Of a stretch of DNA of 64,000 bases, positions 35,109 through 43,208 are shown piece by piece. Positions within the stretch are counted from its first letter, which is position 1; each line of letters opens with the position of its first letter. This DNA comes from Anaerolineae bacterium (lineage in GTDB: Bacteria > Chloroflexota > Anaerolineae > Aggregatilineales > J027), in contig JAJTXY010000015.1 in the NCBI GenBank assembly GCA_021463865.1, forward strand, positions 1-64,000, in the 5' to 3' direction. Position numbers and translations under genes: made by a program. Below the pieces are notes generated by a model. It saw nothing but the letters and a program-made list of their open reading frames with translations. It was not told where the DNA came from and did not search any database.

Positions 35109-36133
35109 TGGGCCGCCTCTTTTGCAAAATAGGTGAGGATCAAATCCGCACCCGCCCGTTTGATGCTAGTGAGGGTTTCCAATGCACAGCGTCGCAGGTC
35201 AATCCACCCATTCGCTGCCGCCGCATGAAGCATGGCGTATTCTCCGCTGACCTGATACGCCGCGACGGGCAGGTTGTATGACTGCCGAACCGCGCTCAGA
35301 ATATCGAGATAGGGCAAGGCAGGCTTGACCATCAGCATATCTGCCCCTTCAGCCACATCAAGCGCGACCTCCTTCAGCGCCTCTCGACGATTGGCAGGGT
35401 CCATCTGATATTCGCTACGATCTCCAAATTGGGGTGGACTTTCAGCAGCATCACGGAACGGGCCATAAAAACCGCTGGCGTATTTAGCGGCATAACTCAT
35501 AATCACCACATGGTCAAACCCGGCATCATCCAACCCCGCCCGAATCGCCCCCACCATACCATCCATCATCCCCGACGGCGCGATGATGTCCGCCCCCGCT
35601 TCGGCATGGACAATCGAAGCCCGTGCCAATAGCTCTAACGTTGGGTCGTTGAGCAGATAGCCTTCCGGCAAATGAGGCTGATAATAGGCATCACCGGGTT
35701 GATTGATAATCCCACAATGCCCATGATCGGTATATTCGCAAAAGCACATATCCGAAATGACCATCATTTCCGGCACGGCATCTTTGATAGCCCGAATCGC
35801 GCTTGGGATAATGCCATTCGGTTCATAATTCTCACTTCCGCAGGCGTCCTTTACATCCGGGATACCGAATAAAATGACTGCTGGAATGCCCAGTTGATAG
35901 GCAGCACGGACTTCCCCCACCACACGGTCAATTGACCATTGAAACTGACCGGGCATAGACCGAATTGGCTGTTGAATGTCGTGTCCATGCCGGATAAACA
36001 GCGGGTAGATAAAGTCGTTAGGAGATAGGCTTGTTTCCCGCACCATACGACGCAGTGCTTGAGTTCGGCGCAGGCGACGTGGGCGGATAACAGGCGGCGT
36101 TCCTGTGATTGTTTCAAGTTGTGTTTGGTTCAT
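35093..36133 (-). CDS. hemB: Porphobilinogen synthase (ALA dehydratase)
   Basis: A 346-residue enzyme condensing two ALA to porphobilinogen. Features: [28 protein letters not shown], the zinc site [12 protein letters not shown] with three Cys, the two active-site Lys in [16 protein letters not shown] and [12 protein letters not shown], and [14 protein letters not shown]. The three Cys mark the Zn-dependent type. It begins 2 bases after the hemD stop. Confidence 0.96.
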   Translation of the reverse strand: MNQTQLETITGTPPVIRPRRLRRTQALRRMVRETSLSPNDFIYPLFIRHGHDIQQPIRSMPGQFQWSIDRVVGEVRAAYQLGIPAVILFGIPDVKDACGSENYEPNGIIPSAIRAIKDAVPEMMVISDMCFCEYTDHGHCGIINQPGDAYYQPHLPEGYLLNDPTLELLARASIVHAEAGADIIAPSGMMDGMVGAIRAGLDDAGFDHVVIMSYAAKYASGFYGPFRDAAESPPQFGDRSEYQMDPANRREALKEVALDVAEGADMLMVKPALPYLDILSAVRQSYNLPVAAYQVSGEYAMLHAAAANGWIDLRRCALETLTSIKRAGADLILTYFAKEAAQWIPE

Positions 36134-36135
36134 AG

Positions 36136-36924
36136 TTATCTCTCAGTTGATTCGAAATAGGTCTCTAAGATAGCGACGAGGCCCTCTAGGGAATGCTCGC
36201 TGGGAACATCCACGAGGGAAAAGCCATACGCTTGTGCAGTGGTCGCCGTCTTTGGGCCAATGCAGGCAGCCGGCAATGTAAGAGCCGTTTCCAGTTGTCC
36301 ACCCTCGTTTTGTAAGCGTTCCAGAAAGTAAGTGACGGTGGAGGAACTGGTAAAGGTCAGCATATCTACCTGCCCCTGTGTTAACAGATGGGGAATATTC
36401 GCCCCGCCGGTACCACACACCGTTTGATAGGCCGTTACAACAGTCACCTGTGCCCCGCGCTCTGAGAATTGATTTGCCAATGTTGGACGTGCAAGGGCGG
36501 ATTCGGGCAATAACACCCGTTCCCCTATCTTCAGCGGCAGGTGATTCGCCAATGATTCGGCGATATATTCGGCTGGTAAGTCGGCGATTGATATGCCCAG
36601 ATTTTGCTGGATGGCGTGCGCAGTGGCAGGCCCGATTGCCGCCGTTTGGAATCTGCCCCCATTAAGCGTCAATCCCAGTACAGCAAGGCGTTCCGCAATG
36701 GCAAATACGGTATTGGCGCTCGTCAGCACCAGCCACGCATAATGTCCCGCTACCAGATCAACCAATGTCGCATCCAGCAATGCGGGGTCATCTGGTGGGG
36801 TAATGGCGATACAGGGGTAATTAAGCGGTATAACATCATGTCGACGCAACAAGGTATTGAGCGCCTCGGCTTGATGGACGGCCCGTGTATTCACGATCCG
36901 CTTGCCCGCCAGAGCGCCAGTCAT
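36136..36924 (-). CDS. hemD: Uroporphyrinogen-III synthase
   Basis: A 262-residue, weakly conserved HemD protein of usual length. Recognisable parts are [16 protein letters not shown], the [14 protein letters not shown] strand, [44 protein letters not shown] and [15 protein letters not shown], and the ESLANHLP and TVVTAYQTV regions. It cyclises hydroxymethylbilane with inversion of ring D. The call also rests on its position between hemC (4-base overlap) and hemB. Confidence 0.9.
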   Translation of the reverse strand: MTGALAGKRIVNTRAVHQAEALNTLLRRHDVIPLNYPCIAITPPDDPALLDATLVDLVAGHYAWLVLTSANTVFAIAERLAVLGLTLNGGRFQTAAIGPATAHAIQQNLGISIADLPAEYIAESLANHLPLKIGERVLLPESALARPTLANQFSERGAQVTVVTAYQTVCGTGGANIPHLLTQGQVDMLTFTSSSTVTYFLERLQNEGGQLETALTLPAACIGPKTATTAQAYGFSLVDVPSEHSLEGLVAILETYFESTER

Positions 36925-37859
36925 TGCCGCTGCTCCATTAATCCCTTTGCCCCTTTTTCGAGGGCTTCTTCAGCTAAGGTGGCGCCCAGCGCGAAGGCCG
37001 CTTGTTCATCATCCACTACAGCGGTAATCGTGACATCAATTTGTTGTGTGCCGTCAGGGGCAGAGACTCGTCCGCGCAGTACCAGTTTGTTTTCTTGAAG
37101 TTGGGCATAGGCGGCGACGGGCACCGAGCATCCTCCACCTAACCCTGCAAGGAAAGCCCGTTCAGCGGTAATGGCTAGTGCAGTATCTTGATGATGGATA
37201 ATGTGGAGTGCCTCCAAAAGAGGCAATTCATTGCGGGTCTGTACGGCAATCGCACCTTGACCGGGGGCTGGCAGCATGGCTTCCAAATCCAGCAATTCAC
37301 TGACCACATCCAAACGCCCTAGTCGCTCCAAACCCGCATAGGCCAATACAATGGCATCATAATCCCCATCCGCCGCCAATGCTTTTTGGATGCGTGTATC
37401 TACATTGCCGCGAATATCAATCGTTTTCAGATCAGGACGAAGGTGACGAAGTTGCGCCGCCCGACGAGTGCTGCTGGTGCCAACCCGCGCCCCATTCGGT
37501 AAAGTCGCAAGGCTATACTCTCGGCGGCTGATCAGGGCATCACCGGGGTTGGCTCGTTCTGGAATCGCTCCGACGATTAATCCATCGGGCGGCTCGGTTG
37601 GTAAATCCTTGAGGCTGTGGACGGCACAATCAATGCGTTTTTCATGGAGTGCCGATTCCAATTCCGCCGTAAAAACCCCCTTGCCCCCCACCATTGGAAG
37701 CGGGGTATGTAGAATTTGGTCGCCGCGTGTCTTGATAATTTCGTATTCAAGCCGTAGGGAGGGGTCGGTTTCTTGCAATAGCACCATAATATGGCGGGTC
37801 TGCCACAGCGCTAAATCCGAGCCGCGTGTCCCGAATCGTAGTGTTTTGGCTGCACTCAT
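36921..37859 (-). CDS. hemC: Hydroxymethylbilane synthase
   Basis: A 312-residue protein polymerising four porphobilinogen. The start was placed at ATG 37859 (MSAAKTLRFGTRGSDLALWQ), which overlaps the hemA stop by ATGA; the frame runs on upstream to 37904 only as a shadow. Catalytic and cofactor features: RGSDLALWQTRH, KGVFTAELESALHE, DCAVHSLKDLPT, GTSSTRRAAQLRHLRPDL, RGNVDTRIQK and the dipyrromethane Cys in GLGGGCSVPVAAYA. Confidence 0.96.
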   Translation of the reverse strand: MSAAKTLRFGTRGSDLALWQTRHIMVLLQETDPSLRLEYEIIKTRGDQILHTPLPMVGGKGVFTAELESALHEKRIDCAVHSLKDLPTEPPDGLIVGAIPERANPGDALISRREYSLATLPNGARVGTSSTRRAAQLRHLRPDLKTIDIRGNVDTRIQKALAADGDYDAIVLAYAGLERLGRLDVVSELLDLEAMLPAPGQGAIAVQTRNELPLLEALHIIHHQDTALAITAERAFLAGLGGGCSVPVAAYAQLQENKLVLRGRVSAPDGTQQIDVTITAVVDDEQAAFALGATLAEEALEKGAKGLMEQRQ

Positions 37860-39268
37860 TGAGCCTGACCTGTCGTGTAGGGCAAGATACAGTGCAAATT
37901 GCACGGGTTGGATGCCTGTTCCACGACCCCGACGAAATTGCAGTGCCCCTCATCACACAGGCACTCATGGGCCTCCCCATCGTTCAGCGCAAACAATTCA
38001 CGCACTGCATGGGCATAACCATAGCCGTTGCCCACGTTTGCTTGCATCTTTAAACGCGAGGTGGGTTCGTGCAATAGCCGATTCACGAGGCGATGGGCCA
38101 TGCGACTGACGATCTGCCGAGTACGCTCATCAGCATCCGAAAGGCGACCCAATGTCTCCAATAGTTCTTCGTCAGCGATGTTCTGCGCCCAATCCCGTAG
38201 ATTCTTAATCACCGGGGTCACTTGACGCCCTCTATACCATTCGAGAAAGCGTATCATCTCCTGCTGGATAATCGCTTCCACCTCTGGGACAGCGGCTTTC
38301 CGTAATTCAACATTGGCATCCACCACTGATTGTAAATCGTCAATATCGTAATACTGGATATAGGGTAATTCCCGAACACCCTCTTCTACGTCACGCGGGA
38401 CGGCAATATCTACAATCACAAGTGGGTGGCCTGTTCGCTGAGAAACAACCGCTTCCAAATCGGAGCGATAGAGAATTGTATGCGGCGCTCCGGTAGCACA
38501 CACCACCGCATCGGCCCATGCGAGTGCTTCGTGAAGTTCATACCACGTCATAGCCTTGCCTTCAAAGTCAGTTGCCAACGTCTCAGCACGGTTATAGGTG
38601 CGATTGACAAAGGCGATCTCACTGATTGCGAATCGCTTAAGGGCCTGTGCCGCCAACACCGCCATTTCGCCTGCACCAATAATTAATATCTTTGATGCGG
38701 CACGCTGGGAAAGTTTTTCGAGCAATAGAAGCGCCCCAGCATGGCTGACCGAAGTGGTATAACGACTAATCGGGGTTTCAGCACGTGCGCGTTTGCCTGT
38801 ATGAATGGCTTGTGCAAACAGATGGGATAAAATCGGGCCGGTAAGGGCTGCGGCGCGGGCATCTTCAAAAGCCTGTGTTACCTGCCCCAATACCTGTGCT
38901 TCACCCAAAATCATAGAATCGAGGCCACAGGCTACTCGCATCAGGTGTTGAATCGCATCATTCGCAATCTGTTGATACAAATAGCTGTCTATTTCACTAT
39001 CGGGCAGATTCTGAAGTTTCGAGATAAATTGTTTGATCAGCTTAATTCCCTCATCCACCACCGATGCCTCTACATAGATTTCCAGTCGGTTACACGTAGA
39101 TAAAATGACCCCCTCATGGATGACCAATGATTGGTTGCCAGCAGGCGACTGGGTAAGGCTCTTTAGGTCTTCCAACGCAATCTGGAATGCACAACCGGAG
39201 AGGGTCAATTTTTCCCGTATCTCGACAGGGGTGGTTCGGTAGTTAAGTCCAACGACAGCGATAGTCAC
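37856..39268 (-). CDS. hemA: Glutamyl-tRNA reductase with Cys-rich C-terminal tail
   Basis: A 470-residue HemA. Normal features: GLNYRTTPVEIREK, active Cys in LSTCNRLEIYVE, RVACGLDSMILGEAQVLGQV, the NADP Rossmann motif KILIIGAGEMAVLAAQALK, FVNRTYNRAETLA and MAHRLVNRLLHEPTSRLK. After AVRELFALN, where most HemA end, about 37 residues follow containing HECLCDEGHCN and NPCNLHC: five Cys and three His in a short space. This could bind iron-sulfur, zinc or haem and act as a feedback sensor; it could also be a dispensable extension. It is fused in frame and its TGA overlaps hemC. HemA reduces glutamyl-tRNA to glutamate semialdehyde. Confidence 0.94.
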   Translation of the reverse strand: MTIAVVGLNYRTTPVEIREKLTLSGCAFQIALEDLKSLTQSPAGNQSLVIHEGVILSTCNRLEIYVEASVVDEGIKLIKQFISKLQNLPDSEIDSYLYQQIANDAIQHLMRVACGLDSMILGEAQVLGQVTQAFEDARAAALTGPILSHLFAQAIHTGKRARAETPISRYTTSVSHAGALLLLEKLSQRAASKILIIGAGEMAVLAAQALKRFAISEIAFVNRTYNRAETLATDFEGKAMTWYELHEALAWADAVVCATGAPHTILYRSDLEAVVSQRTGHPLVIVDIAVPRDVEEGVRELPYIQYYDIDDLQSVVDANVELRKAAVPEVEAIIQQEMIRFLEWYRGRQVTPVIKNLRDWAQNIADEELLETLGRLSDADERTRQIVSRMAHRLVNRLLHEPTSRLKMQANVGNGYGYAHAVRELFALNDGEAHECLCDEGHCNFVGVVEQASNPCNLHCILPYTTGQAQ

Positions 39269-39294
39269 AAAAGCGCTCCTGAATAGAAATGGCT

Positions 39295-40407
39295 TTAAAA
39301 TACAACCTGTCTTGTTTCTGGCTGATACGCGCAGAATGGCTCTTCAGCTAAATAATTGCCGCTGATTCCGTAGGAACGGGCACGGCAGCCCGCACACAAC
39401 GATTTGAACTGACAGATACCACACTTGCCTTCAAGCGCATCGGGGTCGCGTAATTCGGCAAATAACGGACTACCCTCCCAGATTTCTGAAAAGTCCTGTT
39501 GATGAATATTCCCCGCCTCAACAGGCAAATAACCACACGGGAACACTTCGCCGCGATGGGAGATAAAACAGACACCTGTTCCGGCAAGGCAACCCTTGGT
39601 GGCGGCGTGCATTTGCCCATGCGGATGACCATGTACTTGTCGGTCATAACTGGCCGGAAGTTCCTGCTGCGTTCCTTTGCGACGTTCTTCGGCGCGGCGG
39701 GTACGCATGACCCGGAAGTAATGCGGCGCACAGGTTGCTTTAAGCTGCAATTCTGGCTCAGATTGTTCAATGTCATAAAGCCAGTTGAGGACGCGCTCAT
39801 ATTCTTGAGCATTAATCATCTGCTCTTCGGCGATTTGCACCCCACAGCCAACAGGTACGAGCAAGAAAAGATGCAGCCCCACCGCATCCAAGTCTTTTGC
39901 CATTGCCAACATACTATCCAATTGCGCCTTGTTATGGTTAGCCACTGTCGTGTTAATTTGTACAGGTAGACCAACCTTGCGTAAGGCCCTAAACCCCACA
40001 ATCGCTGCTTCAAATGAACCGGGCAACCCTCGGAAAGTGTCATGGGTTCCAGCGTCCGCGCCATCAAAAGAAATGCTTACCCGGCGAACACCACTCGCTT
40101 GGATACGCGCCGCTACCGCATCGTCAATCAATGTGCCGTTGGTCGCCAATGCCACTGGTAAGCCCGCATCCGTCGCATAACGGGCAATATCATAAATATC
40201 AGGGCGGAACAGGGGTTCCCCACCCGATAAAACAAATACGGGTTTACCCACCCCAGCGATAGCATCAATCATGGCAAAAGCATCTGCCGTCGTTAAATCT
40301 TGCGGAGTGAGTTGATCTGCAACAGTTACGCGCCGACAGTGGATACAACGCAGATTGCAGCCTGCGGTGGTTTCCCAAAAAACAAGACGTGGTGCCGGAT
40401 AGGTCAT
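39295..40407 (-). CDS. AhbD-like radical SAM haem synthase (SPASM type)
   Basis: A 370-residue radical SAM enzyme. The [4Fe-4S] SAM cluster motif is CNLRCIHC, followed by LSGGEPLFRPDIYDIA, LATNGTLIDDA and SISFDGADAGTHDTFRGLPG, then FLLVPVGCGVQIAEE. The C-terminal SPASM-like region has GCLAGTGVCFISHRGEVFPCGYLP, then CGICQFKSLCAGCRARSYG, which would bind an extra cluster. This closely follows AhbD, which decarboxylates Fe-coproporphyrin III to haem in the siroheme-based route. Here it sits in a ChdC (HemQ) operon, so its role could be redundant, oxygen-free haem synthesis, or another porphyrin decarboxylation. It starts 26 bases before hemA and has a 130-base spacer upstream with direct repeats. 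Confidence 0.88.
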   Translation of the reverse strand: MTYPAPRLVFWETTAGCNLRCIHCRRVTVADQLTPQDLTTADAFAMIDAIAGVGKPVFVLSGGEPLFRPDIYDIARYATDAGLPVALATNGTLIDDAVAARIQASGVRRVSISFDGADAGTHDTFRGLPGSFEAAIVGFRALRKVGLPVQINTTVANHNKAQLDSMLAMAKDLDAVGLHLFLLVPVGCGVQIAEEQMINAQEYERVLNWLYDIEQSEPELQLKATCAPHYFRVMRTRRAEERRKGTQQELPASYDRQVHGHPHGQMHAATKGCLAGTGVCFISHRGEVFPCGYLPVEAGNIHQQDFSEIWEGSPLFAELRDPDALEGKCGICQFKSLCAGCRARSYGISGNYLAEEPFCAYQPETRQVVF

Positions 40408-40437
40408 AATGCTGCCCTCAAAACTATGTAAATATAA

Positions 40438-40455
40438 GCAAAACTAGGCAAAACT
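40438..40455. repeat. Pair of 8-base direct repeats upstream of the radical SAM gene
   Basis: GCAAAACT at 40438-40445 and 40448-40455 are spaced one helical turn (10 bases). They lie 30-48 bases before the radical SAM start at 40407 and could be a regulator site or internal promoter part. No regulator is identified. Confidence 0.35.
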
Positions 40456-40537
40456 GCGTATAAGATAATCCGAGCAACACCCTCTTCGCAGTACATTCTG
40501 TCATCGAACTCAGGTCATATGTCATAGATTGATTCGA

Positions 40538-41611
40538 TTAGGCGTGGCGCCGACCACTCTCCCCTTTTAAGCAGCAATCAATGGGGCAGATGTCATGACT
40601 TGGCCCATATGCTCCCAGAAAACGTCGCTCAGGCTGTGCGGTCATGCGTTCCAAGATAAGCTCACGGATCATTTGAATAAACGCCGGATGTGTCCCTACT
40701 GTTTCGGCTCGAACGAGATGGATACCCAATTCAGAGGCTAAGTGTTTTGCCTCGGTATCCAAATCAAAGAGCACTTCCATATGATCAGAGATGAACCCAA
40801 TCGGAATAATCAGGACATTGCTAATCCCCTGCCCCTTAAGTTGCTGAAGATAATCACAAATATCCGGTTCTAGCCATGGGACATGGGGCGGGCCGCTTCG
40901 ACTTTGATAGACCAATTGATAGTTCGTCGTGCCGATACGTTCCGCTATCAGGCGACACGCTTCTTCCAACTGGGCCACATATGGACTGTTGCGTGCCATA
41001 CCCATCGGGATACTGTGGGCCGTAAAAACAAAATGCACATCATTCTGTGTTTCGGGTGGGAATTGTGCAAAGGCCTGCCGTGTTTTTTCCACCATTGGCG
41101 CAATAAAACCGGGATGGTTATAAAAAACACGCAGTTTGTCAAAAGCTGGCACATCCGCCCCCACCACTTCATAGGCCCGTATCACATCTTCTCGATATTG
41201 GCGGCAGCCGGAATAGGAACTAAAAGCTGAGGTAACAAATACGAGCGCCCGCTGCACCCCGTCATCCTGCATTTGACGCAGAGTATCGGTGAGAAAGGGA
41301 TGCCAGTTGCGATTGCCAAAGTAGATGGGTAGTTGCGGGCCGTGCTGCTTAAGTTCTTTTTCTAAAGCGGCGATCAGGAGGCGGTTCTGTTGATTAATTG
41401 GGCTTACCCCTCCAAAGTCATAATAATGGGCCGCGACTTCTTCCAACCGTTGTTGTGGAATCGCGCGTCCTTCTGCAACATTTTGAAGAAATGGGATCAC
41501 ATCCTCCATTCCTTCCGGGCCACCAAATGACAAAACTAGAATCGCATCGTAGGTTCGGGCCTCATCGTCATATTTGGGCGTCCCGACGGTTTGTGCGCCA
41601 TGTATACTCAT
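40538..41611 (-). CDS. hemH: Ferrochelatase (coproporphyrin ferrochelatase CpfC type)
   Basis: A 357-residue HemH. Features: AILVLSFGGPEGMEDVIPFL, YDFGGVSPINQQN, the metal-site His in FTAHSIPMG, VYQSRSGPPHVPWLEPD and IIPIGFISDHMEVLFDLD (the conserved Glu). Cys residues occur in SSYSGCRQYRE and in CPIDCC at the C-terminus. That pattern is like the four Cys that bind a [2Fe-2S] cluster in actinobacterial ferrochelatases, though exact spacing differs. With HemQ it would insert iron into coproporphyrin III. It begins 10 bases after hemQ. Confidence 0.94.
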   Translation of the reverse strand: MSIHGAQTVGTPKYDDEARTYDAILVLSFGGPEGMEDVIPFLQNVAEGRAIPQQRLEEVAAHYYDFGGVSPINQQNRLLIAALEKELKQHGPQLPIYFGNRNWHPFLTDTLRQMQDDGVQRALVFVTSAFSSYSGCRQYREDVIRAYEVVGADVPAFDKLRVFYNHPGFIAPMVEKTRQAFAQFPPETQNDVHFVFTAHSIPMGMARNSPYVAQLEEACRLIAERIGTTNYQLVYQSRSGPPHVPWLEPDICDYLQQLKGQGISNVLIIPIGFISDHMEVLFDLDTEAKHLASELGIHLVRAETVGTHPAFIQMIRELILERMTAQPERRFLGAYGPSHDICPIDCCLKGESGRRHA

Positions 41612-41621
41612 AATTAGAACA

Positions 41622-42761
41622 CTATCCTTCTATTTTTTCGGCGACCTGTGTGCCAACATAAATCACCCCATCCCGGATTTCGACCTGATAGGTCTCAACA
41701 GGTTTTCTGACCACCCCATCTAGCGCCGCACCTGTCCTAAGGTCAAATTTGCCATAGTGCCACGGGCAAACCACGCTGCATTCGTGGGCATTCACCGCAC
41801 CATCTGTTAAAGGGCCTCGCGCATGGGTACACCGATTATTGATGGCGTAAATCGTGTCCTCGATGTTGAAAAGCCCCACCATCTTGCCCTCAAGGAAAAC
41901 TACCTTTGTTTCGCCGGGGGCAAATTCATCCAATGGGCAGACCTCTGTCCATGCCTCATGAATTTCATTCGATGACACAGGCTGGGCAATGGGTGGCCCC
42001 CCCAGCGCATCTAAGGCTTCTTCAAGGCGCATATTGATTGAGGTAAATAAGGGGGTGTCTTGTAACGTATATCGGCTGGACTCGGTTTCGCGGAGTTCCT
42101 GTACCAAATCAAGGAAATCGGACGGTTCGTCGGTTTCAAATGCAACAATAAATTCATAATCATCCAATCCAAAGCTATAGGTGGTGTTGAGTCGAACCGA
42201 GGGATATTTGCGTCCCACTTCAATATGTTCGTCCATAATTCCTTGTCGAGCATGGAGCGACAACTGATACCAATCGCGTGTCTTGATGAAGGGATAGACA
42301 AAAAGATATTTGGCTTCGGATGGGTCAATAACCAAGCGTTCTTCATGGGTGTCATCATTGGCGCTGCGGATTTCATAGATGGAGCGTTTGGTCTGCGAAA
42401 AATAGGAGTAGACCATGTTCAAATATCCCCCCATTCGTGTACTGGCAATCGCAGTAGCGAGTTCTCGAAAGGGGAGCGGATTTTCGGCGATCTGCCAGAG
42501 CAAAAGTTCGGCGTCAGAGCGTGTACCCATCAAGCTATAGGGCCGGAGCAACATTTGGCGGTTAAAAGTACGAATGACATCGGCCAATTCTTGTTTTTGC
42601 TGTGATTGTTCTGCGGCTTCCAATCTGCGCCAAAGAGGATCCACTCTATAAAATGCAAATCGCACATACTGGCGACGTGAAAGTTGTCGGCCTCGGTCTT
42701 CAGATTGACCACTAGGCTGATGATTTGAACGATGATTCGATCTTGATCCGGGGGCACCCAT
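41622..42761 (-). CDS. hemQ: HemQ (coproheme decarboxylase, ChdC) fused to a Rieske domain
   Basis: A 379-residue fusion. Residues about 25-265 are a chlorite-dismutase-fold HemQ: FAFYRVDPLWRRL, MGTRSDAELLLWQIAENP, KYLFVYPFIKTRDWYQL (the WY motif with the likely radical Tyr), MDEHIEVGRKYPSVR and NTTYSFGLDDYEFIVAFETD. After a short linker, residues about 275-375 form a Rieske [2Fe-2S] domain of the NirD/ferredoxin type, with CTHARG (C-x-H) and CPWHYGKFDL (C-x2-H) ligands. HemQ oxidatively decarboxylates iron-coproporphyrin III to haem b. The Rieske part could deliver electrons, sense redox state or bind a partner. The first 25 residues are Ser/Gln-rich. It is first in the haem operon. Confidence 0.92.
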   Translation of the reverse strand: MGAPGSRSNHRSNHQPSGQSEDRGRQLSRRQYVRFAFYRVDPLWRRLEAAEQSQQKQELADVIRTFNRQMLLRPYSLMGTRSDAELLLWQIAENPLPFRELATAIASTRMGGYLNMVYSYFSQTKRSIYEIRSANDDTHEERLVIDPSEAKYLFVYPFIKTRDWYQLSLHARQGIMDEHIEVGRKYPSVRLNTTYSFGLDDYEFIVAFETDEPSDFLDLVQELRETESSRYTLQDTPLFTSINMRLEEALDALGGPPIAQPVSSNEIHEAWTEVCPLDEFAPGETKVVFLEGKMVGLFNIEDTIYAINNRCTHARGPLTDGAVNAHECSVVCPWHYGKFDLRTGAALDGVVRKPVETYQVEIRDGVIYVGTQVAEKIEG

Positions 42762-42815
42762 GTTCCTAAATTCATCCTTGAAAAATGTGTATTAAAATCT
42801 ATGCAAAGTTATATA

Positions 42816-42844
42816 AATCTATCTGAAACTATCTTTTAATGCAA
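42816..42844 (-). promoter_or_regulatory. Promoter candidate of the haem operon
   Basis: Minus strand TTGCAT (42839-42844) and TAGATT (42816-42821) are 17 bases apart, about 55 bases before the hemQ start. ATGCAA occurs again at 42801-42806 and ATGCAAGTTA/ATGCAAAGTTA form an imperfect direct repeat. The region is AT-rich, so chance matches are possible. Confidence 0.35.
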
Positions 42845-43000
42845 GTTAAAAAATGAGATGATCAAGCATTTTGTGTAAACAAACTGGATGGATGGAAAAG
42901 TCATAGTAGAAAACTACCCTCAAGGGTCGCATCTATATGGGGAGATATGACCTTCGATTTCGATTCTGCAAAGCGTCGGTTATAGTTGGTGGGTATAGCG

Positions 43001-43150
43001 GTGATTGAATTGCATGTGCAAGGGGAACATTTAGTATGTCTTTACACGGGCGGCTGTGTGGGCTTTACAGATACGCTTTTGCCAATTAACTTTAAATTGA
43101 TTGATACCCCTTCCCCGAAGTTTTTCGATTTACTCGAAGCGGTACATTAA
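43001..43150 (+). CDS. Possible small protein, 49 residues
   Basis: A GTG-started frame (GTG 43001 to TAA 43148-43150) encodes MIELHVQGEHLVCLYTGGC followed by a mixed hydrophobic/basic part. It ends just inside a hairpin used as a minus-strand terminator. No clear ribosome binding site is seen and the composition is not strongly coding. It is in the spacer between the haem operon (leftward) and the end of the protease operon. It may be nothing. Confidence 0.25.
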   Translation: MIELHVQGEHLVCLYTGGCVGFTDTLLPINFKLIDTPSPKFFDLLEAVH

Positions 43151-43177
43151 AAAACAAAGGGCCACCAACGACCCTTC
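43149..43177 (-). terminator. Rho-independent terminator of the CHAT/subtilase operon
   Basis: On the minus strand AAGGG pairs with CCCTT (43157-43161 / 43172-43176) and is followed by TGTTTTTT. It lies 30 bases after the stop of the subtilase gene at 43209. Confidence 0.65.
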
Positions 43178-43208
43178 GCTCTTGCTGCAAAACTTTGAAA
43201 AAATCCCA

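Noticed and set aside
37860-37904. Extension of hemC upstream of ATG 37859
   Set aside because: It overlaps the end of hemA and breaks the ATGA coupling; HemC starts at MSAAKTLRFG.
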